NCBI RefSeq assembly: GCF_004362745.1
Contig: NZ_SNXY01000006.1
Coordinates: forward strand, 992,001-1,056,000
Direction of reading: 5' to 3'
DNA: 64,000 nucleotides
Source: Oharaeibacter diazotrophicus
GTDB taxonomy: Bacteria > Pseudomonadota > Alphaproteobacteria > Rhizobiales > Pleomorphomonadaceae
Part shown: positions 18,261-27,029 of the stretch, piece by piece
Numbering within the stretch: position 1 is the stretch's first letter
Layout: the number at the start of each line of letters is the position of its first letter
Notes under the pieces: model-generated
The model's database searches: none
Seen by the model: the letters and a program-made list of their open reading frames with translations, nothing else
What the model was told of the DNA's origin: nothing
Translations under genes and position numbers: made by a program

Positions 18261-19268
18261 TCAGCCGGCGACCGCCGCCTTGACCTTCTCGGCCGCCTCG
18301 GGGGAGACCCACGGCGTCCAGACGTCGGGGTTGTTCTTCAGGAAGTACTTGGCGCCCGCCTCGCCGTCGGCCTGGTTGTCGCTCATCCAGGCGAGCAGCT
18401 TGTTGACGGTCTCGTTCTTCCACGAGCGCTTGGTCAGGTACTCGTAGGCCGGGCCGCCGGCGTCCTTGAAGCGCGAGGTCACCACCGTGAACACCTCGGA
18501 CTTCGCCCAGGCGTTCGGCTTCGGATCGGCGCAGTCCGGCACCGACGAGCAGCGGTCCCACTCGGCCTTGTCGTGGGTGGCGGCCATGTCGAGCTTGACC
18601 ATCTCGTAGCGGCCGAGGATGGCGGTCGGCGCCCAGTAGTAGCCGAGCCAGCCCTGCTTGGCCTCGTAGGCCTTGGCGATCGAGCCGTCGAGACCGGCGG
18701 CCGAGCCGGTGTCGATCAGGTTGAAGCCGGCCGCCTGGGCGCCGTAGGCCTTGTAAAAGTTGGCCGTGGTGACCTGGCAGTTCCAGCCCTGCGGGCAGTT
18801 GTAGACCGCGGCCTTGGAGTTGTCCTCCGGGTCCGGGAACAGCTCGGGGTGCTTCAGCGCGTCCGGGATCGACTTGATGTCCGGGTGGGCCTCGGCGAGA
18901 TACTTCGGGATCCACCAGCCCTCGACGCCGCCGTCCGACAGCGACTCGCCGGCATAGGCGAGCTTGCCCTCGGCGACCGCCTTGTCGAGCAGGTCGCGCA
19001 TGGCGTTGACCCAGGCCTCGGGGGCGACGTCCGGCTCGCCCTTCTCGATCATCGAGGTCAGCGTCGGCTGGGTGTCGCCGGCGACGAGTTCGGCGTCGCA
19101 GCCGTAGCCCGACGACAGCACGATCTTGTCGATCCAGGCGAGCACCTCGGCGCTCTGCCAGTTCATGTTGGCGATGGTGACATGGCCGCAGTCGGCCGCG
19201 GCGGCGGTGCCGACCTGGCACAGTCCGCAACCCGCGGCGATCACCGCGGTGGCGAGAAGCTTATTCAT
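18261..19268 (-). CDS. proX: Betaine-type ABC transporter binding protein
   Basis: A 335 aa periplasmic protein of the ProX/OpuAC family. The signal peptide is residues 1-24 (ATAVIAAGCGLCQVGTAAAA). The mature part contains aromatic residues typical of quaternary-ammonium pockets (NMNWQSAEVLAW, EAWVNAM, GWWIPKYLAEAHP, GWLGYYWAPTAILG). Two Cys pairs are likely disulfides (YNCPQGWNC and DRCSSVPDC). The start at 19268 has AGGA upstream. The frame that stays open to 20375 is the antisense of the LysR gene. First gene of proXWV, transcribed away from the neighbouring regulator-oxygenase intergenic region. Confidence 0.9.
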   Translation of the reverse strand: MNKLLATAVIAAGCGLCQVGTAAAADCGHVTIANMNWQSAEVLAWIDKIVLSSGYGCDAELVAGDTQPTLTSMIEKGEPDVAPEAWVNAMRDLLDKAVAEGKLAYAGESLSDGGVEGWWIPKYLAEAHPDIKSIPDALKHPELFPDPEDNSKAAVYNCPQGWNCQVTTANFYKAYGAQAAGFNLIDTGSAAGLDGSIAKAYEAKQGWLGYYWAPTAILGRYEMVKLDMAATHDKAEWDRCSSVPDCADPKPNAWAKSEVFTVVTSRFKDAGGPAYEYLTKRSWKNETVNKLLAWMSDNQADGEAGAKYFLKNNPDVWTPWVSPEAAEKVKAAVAG

Positions 19269-19417
19269 CCTTCCGGTCCTCCGGTTACCCTGTCGTTGCC
19301 CCTCGATCGGCCGCGGGGCGCGTTGACGTCCGCCCCTTTCGCGACCGAGCCCGGCGGCACTCCCCGCCGCCGGACGTTCCCGCGGACGCGCCCGTTCGGG
19401 CCCGCCCGCCAAACCCA

Positions 19418-20404
19418 TCAGCGCTCGCCCGCCACCAGCCGCACCGCCGGCCCGGCGCCGCCGCCCGCGGCGGCCCGGCCGCGCCCGGCGAAGCGGGCGA
19501 TGATCCAGCTGCGGAAGTCGGCCACCACGGGATCGTCGAGATCCTCGGCGGCCAGCGAGAGATAGTAGCCGAAGCCGTCGTCGCACGCCTCCGCGAAGGG
19601 CGCGACGAGGCGGCCGGCGGCGATCTCGCCGGCGAACATGTCGACGTCGGCGAGCGCGACGCCGCCGCCGGCGATGGCGTACTGAACCGCCAGCACCAGA
19701 GTGTCGAAGGTGGTGCCGCGCCCGTCCGGGGCCGCGAGGCCGTGACGGCGGGCGAAGTCGTTCCAGAGGTGACCGCGCGGCCGGCCCTCGACGCGCACGT
19801 GCAGGAGTTCGTGCCGGGCGAGGAAGCCGGCGAGGTCGAGCCCGTCGCGGGCGATTCCGGCCGCGATCGCCGGCGAGCACACCGGCGTCACGCGCACCAG
19901 CCACAGGAGGTCGCGGATCGCGTCGGAGACGCGCGGCAGATCGTACACCACGGCGACGTCGACGTCGCCGGCCGGCAGGCCGGGCGCCAGCGTCGAGACG
20001 ACGTCGAGCGAGACGTCGGGGAAGCGGGCGCGGAACTCGCCGAGCAGCGGCATCGCCAGTTGCTGCAGGAAGGACGGCGGGAAGTGGACGCGCAGCGTGC
20101 GACCGGCGTCGGGCGTGCGGACGCGGATCTCGTCGAGCACCTGCTCGAGCCGGTCGAACGACTTGCCGATCGCCGGCAGCAGCATCTCGCCGGCCCGGGT
20201 CAGCGCCACCGTGTGGGCGCGGCGGATCAGGAGCTTCTGGCCGATCAGGTCCTCGAGGGTCGCCACGTGGCGGCTCACCGCGCTCTGTGTCACGCCGATG
20301 GCTTGCGCGCCGCCCGTGAAACTCAGATGACGGCCGACGGCCTCGAAGGCGCGCAGGGCATTCAGCGGGATCCACTTCCTCGAGTAGGCGGTGTCCACGG
20401 CCAT
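19418..20404 (-). CDS. LysR-family regulator of the betaine island
   Basis: A 328 aa regulator of the GcvA-like LysR branch. The helix-turn-helix is at residues 14-72 (LRAFEAVGRHLSFTGGAQAIGVTQSAVSRHVATLEDLIG) and an effector-binding domain follows. It is transcribed divergently from the Rieske oxygenase operon, and proX lies downstream on its own strand. That position is what one expects for a LysR activator responding to a pathway substrate and acting on the 246-base intergenic region at 20405-20650. I could not pin down a T-N11-A operator. Effector unknown. Confidence 0.9.
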   Translation of the reverse strand: MAVDTAYSRKWIPLNALRAFEAVGRHLSFTGGAQAIGVTQSAVSRHVATLEDLIGQKLLIRRAHTVALTRAGEMLLPAIGKSFDRLEQVLDEIRVRTPDAGRTLRVHFPPSFLQQLAMPLLGEFRARFPDVSLDVVSTLAPGLPAGDVDVAVVYDLPRVSDAIRDLLWLVRVTPVCSPAIAAGIARDGLDLAGFLARHELLHVRVEGRPRGHLWNDFARRHGLAAPDGRGTTFDTLVLAVQYAIAGGGVALADVDMFAGEIAAGRLVAPFAEACDDGFGYYLSLAAEDLDDPVVADFRSWIIARFAGRGRAAAGGGAGPAVRLVAGER

Positions 20405-20650
20405 GGCGTCCGAAGTCCCTGTTCGGTTTGGACGGCGGCGGGAAGAACCCTGCCGCCGATCGATCGTCGGCCCTCTAGCGACTTCCCCTTAAGCACTCGT
20501 CCGGGCTACCGGTTCGACCGGCGGCCGTGCTGATGTTCGGCTGCGAAACTTCGCGCCGCAAATCCCTTTACCGCATGGGCGCATGAGTTTTTTGAATTGT
20601 CCGCGGCGCCCTCGCCCGTGGCAGCTTCTCCGTCGACTTCGGAGACCGCC
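20405..20650. promoter_or_regulatory. Divergent control region, LysR gene / Rieske operon
   Basis: A 246-base gap between two divergent starts, so it must hold both promoters and the LysR site. The AT-rich patch TGAGTTTTTTGAATTG (20584-20599) is the likeliest core promoter for the plus-strand operon, whose first gene has GGAG before the ATG at 20651. Confidence 0.5.
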
Positions 20651-21856
20651 ATGCTCGACAGCGCCAGGATCCTCGCCCTCCTCGATTCCCGCCGGCCGGG
20701 CCACGCCCTGCCGCAGGCGCTCTACAACGATCCGGCCGTCCACCGCTTCGACATCGACGTGATCTTCGGCCGGTCCTGGCTGATGATCGGGTTCGAAGTC
20801 GAACTACCCAAGCCTGGATCCTACATCGCCCTCACCGTCGGGCGCTCGCCCATTATCGTCATCCGCGACCGCGGAGGCGACATTCGCGGCTTCCACAACG
20901 TGTGCCGCCACCGCGGCGCGCAACTCTGCAGCGACGGCGCCGGCCGTTCGGCCCGGCTCGTCTGCCCCTACCACCAGTGGACCTACGACCTCGACGGCAA
21001 GCTCCTGCACGCCGACCGCATGGCCGAGGACTTCGACCCCGCCGCCCACGGCCTGACGCCGATCCGCGTCGAGCTGCTCGCCGGCTGCATCTACGTCTGC
21101 CTGTCCGACGACGGGCCGGACTTCGCGCCCTTCCGTGCCGTCGCGGAGCCGCAGCTCCTGAAGCACAACTTCAGGGACGCCAAGGTCGCCTTCTCCTCGG
21201 TCCTGGTCGAGAAGGCGAACTGGAAGCTGGTGATGGAGAACGCGCGCGAGTGCTACCACTGCGCCGCCTGCCACCCGGAGCTCGGAATCGCCTTCCCGAC
21301 CGGCATGTCGAAGCACTTCGACTTCACCGGCGACGAGCACGCCGCCAACTTCGACCGCCGCATGGCCGACGTCGGCCTCGACACGACGCCGCGCGAGGGC
21401 GACTGGTGGCAGGTCGCGCGCTTCCCGCTCAACCCGGGCATCGAGTCGATGTCGATGGACGGCAAGCCCTGCGTCGACCGCCGCATGATCGACGTCAACG
21501 CCCGCGAGATCGGCTCGCTGCGCTGGGCGATCGAGCCGCACAATTTCAGCCACGCCCTGCCCGAATACGCCTTCATGTTCTCCGCCTTCCCGACCGGGCC
21601 GGAGGAGACGATCGTGCTGTCGAAGTGGCTGGTCCACAAGGACGCGGTCGAGGGCGTCGACTACACCCTCGAGGGCCTGACCGAGACCTGGACGCGCACG
21701 AACCTCCAGGACCGCGACCTCGCCGAGAACAACCAGCGCGGCGTCAACGGTCTCGGCTACCGCCCCGGCCCCTATTCGGACGACGCCGAGGCGCTGGTGA
21801 TCCGCTTCGTCGACTGGTACGGCGCCACCGCCCGTCGGCACCTCGAAGCCGCCTGA
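20651..21856 (+). CDS. Rieske oxygenase alpha subunit, quaternary-amine type
   Basis: A 401 aa member of the GbcA/stachydrine-demethylase group of ring-hydroxylating oxygenases, which remove an N-methyl group as formaldehyde from quaternary amines. The Rieske [2Fe-2S] ligands are C85-x-H87 and C105-x2-H108. The mononuclear iron histidines are in NARECYHCAACHPE (H203, H208), the pattern of the quaternary-amine branch. The start at 20651 is chosen over the Ala/Ser-rich extension from 20597 because GGAG precedes it. First gene of a five-gene operon, with its own reductase next and a betaine-type importer nearby. Glycine betaine itself is possible, but the downstream PLP enzyme suggests another substrate. 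Confidence 0.87.
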   Translation: MLDSARILALLDSRRPGHALPQALYNDPAVHRFDIDVIFGRSWLMIGFEVELPKPGSYIALTVGRSPIIVIRDRGGDIRGFHNVCRHRGAQLCSDGAGRSARLVCPYHQWTYDLDGKLLHADRMAEDFDPAAHGLTPIRVELLAGCIYVCLSDDGPDFAPFRAVAEPQLLKHNFRDAKVAFSSVLVEKANWKLVMENARECYHCAACHPELGIAFPTGMSKHFDFTGDEHAANFDRRMADVGLDTTPREGDWWQVARFPLNPGIESMSMDGKPCVDRRMIDVNAREIGSLRWAIEPHNFSHALPEYAFMFSAFPTGPEETIVLSKWLVHKDAVEGVDYTLEGLTETWTRTNLQDRDLAENNQRGVNGLGYRPGPYSDDAEALVIRFVDWYGATARRHLEAA

Positions 21857-21862
21857 CGGACC

Positions 21863-22921
21863 ATGGCGATCCCCGATCCCGCGCGCACCCGACCCTGGTC
21901 GGGTGCGGACGATCCGCTCGTGCTCGCGGCCGTGCGCGACGAGGCGCCGGGCGTGAAGAGCTTCCGCTTCGTCGCCGCCTCGGGCGCGCCGTTCCGCTTC
22001 GCCGCCGGCCAGCATCTGGTGCTCGACCTGCCGCTGCCGGGCGGCACGGTGCGGCGTTCCTTCACCATCGCCAGCCCTCCGACCCGGCCTGCCTACGTCG
22101 AGCTGACCGTGAAGGCGCAGGGCGCCGGCGGCGCCACCGCTTGGATGCACGAGGCGCTGCGGCCCGGCGCGCGCCTCGTCGCCCGCGGCCCCGGCGGCGG
22201 CTTCCACTTGGCCGAGCGGCTCGACCGGCCGCTGGTGCTCGCCACGGCCGGCAGCGGCGCGACGCCGGCGATGGCGATCGCCCGCACCCTCAGCGACCGC
22301 CGTGAGTCGGTCCCGGTCCACTACCTCCACCTCGCCCGCCGCAGCGCCGACCTCCTGTTCCGCGCCGAGGTCGAGACCATCGCCGCCTCGCTGCCCGCCT
22401 TCAGGGCCGACTTCAGGATCTCCACCGCCGACCCCGCCTGCGGCCTTCCCGCCGGCCGGCCCGACACCGCCGCGCTCGCCCGTGCGATCCCCACGCTCGC
22501 CGCTGCCGAGGTCTACGCCTGCGGCCCCGCCGGCTTCATGGCCGCGATGCGCGCCGCCCACGCCATCGCCGGCGGCGCGCCGGAGCGCTTCCACACCGAA
22601 TCCTTCGGCGGCGCCGAGGAGGCGCTCGCGCCCGCCACCGCCGCACCGACCGCCGGCTTCGCCGTCCGGGTGCTGCCGTCGGGGCGCGAGTTGGTGGCGG
22701 CGCCGGACGAGCCGCTGCTGGCCGCGCTCCACCGCGCCGGCGTCGCGCTGCCGAGTTCCTGCCGCAGCGGCCTCTGCGGCACCTGCCGGATCATGAAGCG
22801 CGCCGGCGAGGTCGAGATGAACCAGAACGGCGGTCTGTTCGACGACGAGGTCGAGGACGGCCTGATCCTCGCCTGCTGCTCGCGCGCCCGCTCCCCCCTC
22901 ACCCTCGAGATCGCGAAATGA
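21863..22921 (+). CDS. Ferredoxin-NAD(P)H reductase for the Rieske oxygenase
   Basis: A 352 aa GbcB-like electron-transfer protein. An N-terminal flavin domain (RRSFTIASPP, about residue 55) is followed by an NAD(P)H domain (VLATAGSGATPAMAI; YACGPAGFM). A C-terminal plant-type [2Fe-2S] ferredoxin domain has C300, C305, C308 and C338 (CRSGLCGTC ... LACC). It feeds electrons from NADH to the oxygenase encoded 6 bases upstream. Its stop overlaps the next start by 4 bases (ATGA). The combination of flavin and ferredoxin in one chain is standard for class IA-like quaternary-amine systems. Confidence 0.9.
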   Translation: MAIPDPARTRPWSGADDPLVLAAVRDEAPGVKSFRFVAASGAPFRFAAGQHLVLDLPLPGGTVRRSFTIASPPTRPAYVELTVKAQGAGGATAWMHEALRPGARLVARGPGGGFHLAERLDRPLVLATAGSGATPAMAIARTLSDRRESVPVHYLHLARRSADLLFRAEVETIAASLPAFRADFRISTADPACGLPAGRPDTAALARAIPTLAAAEVYACGPAGFMAAMRAAHAIAGGAPERFHTESFGGAEEALAPATAAPTAGFAVRVLPSGRELVAAPDEPLLAALHRAGVALPSSCRSGLCGTCRIMKRAGEVEMNQNGGLFDDEVEDGLILACCSRARSPLTLEIAK

Positions 22922-24180
22922 GCGCCGACCTACCGAACGACCGCGCGCCGAGCGCCGAGACGCTGGCGATCTCCGCCGGCTACGACCCGGCGTCCGCCCG
23001 CGGCGCCGCCAAGCCGCCGGTCTACCTGACGTCCACCTTCGTCTATCCCTCCGCGGCCGCCGCCAAGGACCTGCACGTCGCCTTCTTCGACGGCGTCGAT
23101 GCCGGCGCCGCGCCGGGCTTCATCTACGCCCGCCTCGGCCACCCCAACCTCGACATGATCGAGGCCCGCGTCGCCGCGCTCGACGGCGCCGAGGACGCCG
23201 CCTGCTTCGCCTCCGGCATGGCCGCGATCACCACCACGCTGCTCGCCCTGCTCGCCCCCGGCGACGGCATCCTGCACACCCGCCCGCTCTACGGCGGCAC
23301 CGACGCGCTGATCTACGGCGAACTCGCCCGGCTCGGCTTTCCCGCCTTCGGCATCCTCGACGCGGTCGATCCCGCCGAGGTCGACCGCGCGGTCGACGCC
23401 GCGCTCGCCGCCGGCCCGGTCGGCGTGATCTGGGTCGAGAGCCCCGCCAACCCGACCGCCACCATCGCCGACCTCGCCCTGATCGCCGCCGCGGCCGACC
23501 GCATCGCCGCACGGCAGGGCAGGCGTCCGCCGATCGTCGTCGACAACACCTTCCTCGGCCCCCTCGCCTCCAACCCGCTGCGCCACGGCGCCGATCTGGT
23601 GATGACCTCGCTGACCAAGTACGCCGCCGGCCACAGCGACCTGCTCGCCGGCGGCATCTCCGGCTCGGCGGCGCTGGTGCGGCGGCTGAAGCAGGCGCGC
23701 ACGCTGTTCGGCACGCCGCTCGACGCCCATTCCTGCTGGCTGCTGCTGCGCTCGCTGGAGACGCTGGCACTGCGCACCGCGCGCGCCTTCGCCAACGCCC
23801 GCGCCATCGCCGAGTACCTGCGCGGCCATCCGAAAGTGCGCTCGGTCACCTGGCTCGGCTTCCTCGCCGAGGGCACGCCCGCCCGCGCCGCCTTCGAGCG
23901 CCAGTACCGCGGCACCGGCTCGACCTTCTCGTTCAAGATCGCCGGCGGCGAGGCCGAAGCCTTCCGCATGCTCGACCGGCTCAAGGTGATGCGGATGGCG
24001 GTCAGCCTCGGCGGCACCGAGACGCTGATCTGCCACTCCGCATCCACCACCCATTATGCGGTTCCGAAGGCGCGGCGCGAGGCGGTCGGCGTCGACGATT
24101 CCACCCTGCGCATCTCCGTCGGCATCGAGGATCCCGCCGACCTCCTCGCCGACCTCGAACAGGCCCTGGAGGCGATCTGA
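22918..24180 (+). CDS. Cys/Met-metabolism PLP enzyme (cystathionine gamma-synthase family)
   Basis: A 420 aa enzyme of the family that catalyses beta or gamma elimination or replacement on sulfur amino acids and O-acyl homoserine. PLP lysine K234 in SLTKYAAGHSD, phosphate-binding Y70 in IYARLGHPN, ESPANP (174-179) and D209 (VVDNTF) are present. The loop ESPANP differs from EAPGSQTF of the beta-lyase at 2041-3225, which fits gamma-type chemistry such as methionine gamma-lyase. It is translationally coupled on both sides (4-base overlap upstream, 1-base overlap downstream), so it belongs to the pathway. The substrate is unknown. Such an enzyme is not part of glycine betaine, carnitine or stachydrine degradation as known. 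Confidence 0.88.
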   Translation: MSADLPNDRAPSAETLAISAGYDPASARGAAKPPVYLTSTFVYPSAAAAKDLHVAFFDGVDAGAAPGFIYARLGHPNLDMIEARVAALDGAEDAACFASGMAAITTTLLALLAPGDGILHTRPLYGGTDALIYGELARLGFPAFGILDAVDPAEVDRAVDAALAAGPVGVIWVESPANPTATIADLALIAAAADRIAARQGRRPPIVVDNTFLGPLASNPLRHGADLVMTSLTKYAAGHSDLLAGGISGSAALVRRLKQARTLFGTPLDAHSCWLLLRSLETLALRTARAFANARAIAEYLRGHPKVRSVTWLGFLAEGTPARAAFERQYRGTGSTFSFKIAGGEAEAFRMLDRLKVMRMAVSLGGTETLICHSASTTHYAVPKARREAVGVDDSTLRISVGIEDPADLLADLEQALEAI

Positions 24181-25769
24181 TGGACGCGCCGCTCCCCTTC
24201 GTCGACCCCAAGGCGCAGGCCGGCAAGTTCGCCGCGCCGGCCGAGACCTTCGACGTGCTGGTGGTCGGCGGGGGGCCAGCGGGCACCGCCGCCGCCGTCG
24301 AGGCCGCCGGCCACGGCGCCTCGGTGCTGCTGATCGACGAGCACCCGGTCGGCGCGGGCCTCGTCGGCCTCGACGTGCCCTTCCTGTTCGGCGGCCGCGC
24401 CACCGCCGCCGTCGTCACGCCGGAGCGGCTGGTCGAGCAGGTGGTCGCCACGTCGCCCGGCCTGGAGGCCGCCTTCGAGGCCGGCGTCGACGTCCGCCTC
24501 GGCGTCTCCTGCTTCGGGCTCTACGTCGAGGGACCGGGGTCGCTGAGCCTGCCCGGTCGCATCGCCGCGCTCTCCGACGGCGAACGGTCGTGGACCGTCG
24601 GCTTCCGCACCGCGGTCGTCGCCACCGGCGCCCGCGACCTCGTGATCTTTTTCCCCGGGTCCGAACTCCCGGGCGTCGTCGGCGCCGTCGGCCTCCACAC
24701 CCTGCTCGCCCGCTACGACGCCTTCGACGGCCGCCGCGTGGTCGTGCTCGGCTCGGACGCGCTCGCGGTCGAGGCCGTGCTCGCCTGCCGCGCCCGCGGC
24801 GTCGCGGTCGCCGCCGTCGTCGAGGTGGCGCTGGCGGTCGCGGCGCCGGCCGATCTCGCCGCCGCGCTGGCGGACACCGGCGTGCCGGTGCTGACCTCCC
24901 ACGTCGTCGTCCGCGCCGAGGGCGACCCGACCGGCATCCGCGCCGCGGTCGTCGCCCCGGTCGGCGGCGGCGAGGCGACGCGGATCGCCTGCGACACGAT
25001 CTGCCTCGCCCTCGGCCGCGTTCCGGTGGTCGACCTCCTCGACGCCGCCGGTGCCGCCCTCGCCTATCGCGACGACGCCGGCGGCTTCGTGCCGACGACG
25101 GCCGACGGGCTCGAGACCACGCTGCCGTGCGTCTTCGTCGCCGGCGACTGCGCCGGTCTCGGTCGTCGGTCGTCCGACGGCACCGCGGACGCCGCCGGCC
25201 GGGCCGCCGCCCGCGCCGCCCTCGCCCGCCTCGGCCGCGACGTCCCCGCGGCGGAACTGCCCGTCGTCGACGCCGCTCCGACCGAGGCCTACCGGCTCGC
25301 GTGGATGGATGCCATGACCGCGGCCGGTGGCCCGGACGTCGAGATCTGCCGCTGCGAGGAGGTGACGCGGGCCGAGTTGCTCGGCGTCCGCCCGCCGCGC
25401 TATCTCGGCGCCGACGCCGCGCCCTGTCCGCCGCTGGAGCGCCTCGCCGAAGACGGCACGCCCTCGCCCGACCAGCTGAAGCGCCTGACCCGTGCCGGAA
25501 TGGGCGTCTGCCAGGGCCGGCGCTGCCGCGAACAGGTCGCGATGGCGACGGCGCTCGCCACCGGCACGCCGCTCGCCCGCCTGCCGCTCGCCGGCTACCG
25601 CGCGCCCGTACGGCCGCTGCCGCTCGCCGCGATCGCCGACCGGGACGAGACGCCGGCCATGACCGCCGACTGGGACGTCTGGTTCGGCATCCCGACCCAA
25701 TGGGTGCCCTACGACGACATCGGCACCGAGCGCGAGGACGCGTTCCTCGGCCGCAACATGCACCTTTGA
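24180..25769 (+). CDS. FAD/NAD(P) oxidoreductase, HcnB/OoxA-like, with BFD-type [2Fe-2S] domain
   Basis: A 529 aa flavoprotein. The FAD motif VVGGGPAGTAAAVEAAGHG is near residue 25, a second dinucleotide fold is near 185 (RRVVVLGSDALAVEAV), and VFVAGDCAGLG is near 320. The C-terminal bacterioferredoxin-associated-type domain has C390 and C392 (ICRCEEVT) and C444 and C449 (GVCQGRRC), as in HcnB, OoxA and sarcosine-oxidase-like alpha chains. Between the two cysteine pairs the protein has an extra segment (about 400-430). In the family it partners a DAO-type subunit, found here as the next gene. The separate small ferredoxin (HcnA-like) is missing. The start overlaps the previous stop by one base (TGATG). 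Confidence 0.87.
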   Translation: MDAPLPFVDPKAQAGKFAAPAETFDVLVVGGGPAGTAAAVEAAGHGASVLLIDEHPVGAGLVGLDVPFLFGGRATAAVVTPERLVEQVVATSPGLEAAFEAGVDVRLGVSCFGLYVEGPGSLSLPGRIAALSDGERSWTVGFRTAVVATGARDLVIFFPGSELPGVVGAVGLHTLLARYDAFDGRRVVVLGSDALAVEAVLACRARGVAVAAVVEVALAVAAPADLAAALADTGVPVLTSHVVVRAEGDPTGIRAAVVAPVGGGEATRIACDTICLALGRVPVVDLLDAAGAALAYRDDAGGFVPTTADGLETTLPCVFVAGDCAGLGRRSSDGTADAAGRAAARAALARLGRDVPAAELPVVDAAPTEAYRLAWMDAMTAAGGPDVEICRCEEVTRAELLGVRPPRYLGADAAPCPPLERLAEDGTPSPDQLKRLTRAGMGVCQGRRCREQVAMATALATGTPLARLPLAGYRAPVRPLPLAAIADRDETPAMTADWDVWFGIPTQWVPYDDIGTEREDAFLGRNMHL

Positions 25770-25855
25770 GGCGGAGCCCGACCGGGCGACGGCCGAACGA
25801 ACTCTCGACGTCCCGACGGATCGGGACCTGACGTGACCGGTACGGAGAGACGGCG

Positions 25856-27019
25856 ATGACGGGAGAGGCGATCCGCGGGGCCGCGGTGGTGGTCGTCGGT
25901 GCCGGCGCCAGCGGCCTGTCGGCGGCGTGGTGGCTGGCGCGGTCCGGCGTCGACGTGCTGGTGCTCGACAAGGGCATCGTCGGCTGGGAGGCCTCCGGCC
26001 GCAACGGCGGCGGCTGCACCCACTACCAGTCGCCGCTGTTCCACGAGGAGCAGCGGCTGTGGCCGACGATGGACGACCTGCTCGGCTATCCCACCGAGTA
26101 TCGCCGCGAGCGCATCATCATCGCCACCACCGAGGAGCATCTGGCGCTCTATCGTTCGATGGGCGAGCGGCTCGGCGCGCTCGGCTACCCGTGGGAGCCG
26201 ATCGACGCGCGGCAGGCGCGCGAGCGGGTGCCGCTCGCCGGCGACACCGTGCTCGGCGGCGTCCACTTCAAGGTCGGCGGCCACGCCAACCCGCAGCGCA
26301 CCGTCCAGGCCTACGCCTGGGCGACCCGCGACCTCGGCGGCCGTGTAGTCCAGCACGCGCCGGTCACCGCGATCCGCCGCGGCGCAGGCGGTCGGGTCGT
26401 CGGGGTCGAGACCCCTCGGGGCCTCGTCGGCTGCGACCACCTCGTGATCGCGGCGGGGCCGCAGACCGGCCGGCTGGCCGCCATGGTCGGCGCCGACCTG
26501 CCGCTGGCGATGGCGCGGGCGGAGATGGTGGTGACGGAGCCGCTGCCGCTGATGCCGATCGGCGGCGTCGACGGCAACGGCCTCTACGGCCGCCAGACGC
26601 TGCGCGGCAACCTCGCCTACGGCGGCGGCCCGCACGAATGGCTCGATCTGCCGGCGGCGGGCGCGCCGCTCGCCCGACCGACCACGCCACTCACCCGCAA
26701 CCTCGCCCGCCGCATCGCCGAACTGCTGCCGAAGGCGGCGCACGCCCGCGTCATCCGCTCCTGGGCCGGCCTGATCGAGAACACGCCGGACGGCCGCCCG
26801 GTGATCGAGCGGCTCGCCGAGCCCGACAACGTCACGCTGTGCACCATGTCGGCTGTCGGCTTCGGCCTGTCGCCTGCGACCGGCCGGGCGATCCGCGACC
26901 TCGTGGTCGACGGCACCTGCTCCTTCGCCGACATCTCCAAGTTCCGCCTCGCCCGCTTCGCCGGCCTCGACCCCGACTGGCGCCGCGCCAACGGCTGGGT
27001 CGAGGCCCGGGCGGCGTGA
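25856..27019 (+). CDS. FAD-dependent amino-acid oxidase, HcnC/OoxB-like
   Basis: A 387 aa DAO-fold flavoenzyme (DadA/glycine oxidase/OoxB type) that oxidises a primary, secondary or N-methylated amine at an alpha carbon or methyl group. The N-terminal FAD motif is VVVVGAGASGLSAAWWLARSG, followed by GWEASGRNGGGCTHYQ. C-terminal SWAGLIENTPDGRPVIE and GFGLSPATG contact the flavin in this family. It is last in the operon, 86 bases after its presumed partner, with its own GAGA-type ribosome binding site. A demethylase of a mono-N-methyl amino acid left by the Rieske step is one plausible role. Confidence 0.88.
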   Translation: MTGEAIRGAAVVVVGAGASGLSAAWWLARSGVDVLVLDKGIVGWEASGRNGGGCTHYQSPLFHEEQRLWPTMDDLLGYPTEYRRERIIIATTEEHLALYRSMGERLGALGYPWEPIDARQARERVPLAGDTVLGGVHFKVGGHANPQRTVQAYAWATRDLGGRVVQHAPVTAIRRGAGGRVVGVETPRGLVGCDHLVIAAGPQTGRLAAMVGADLPLAMARAEMVVTEPLPLMPIGGVDGNGLYGRQTLRGNLAYGGGPHEWLDLPAAGAPLARPTTPLTRNLARRIAELLPKAAHARVIRSWAGLIENTPDGRPVIERLAEPDNVTLCTMSAVGFGLSPATGRAIRDLVVDGTCSFADISKFRLARFAGLDPDWRRANGWVEARAA

Positions 27020-27029
27020 GTGGCCTGCT

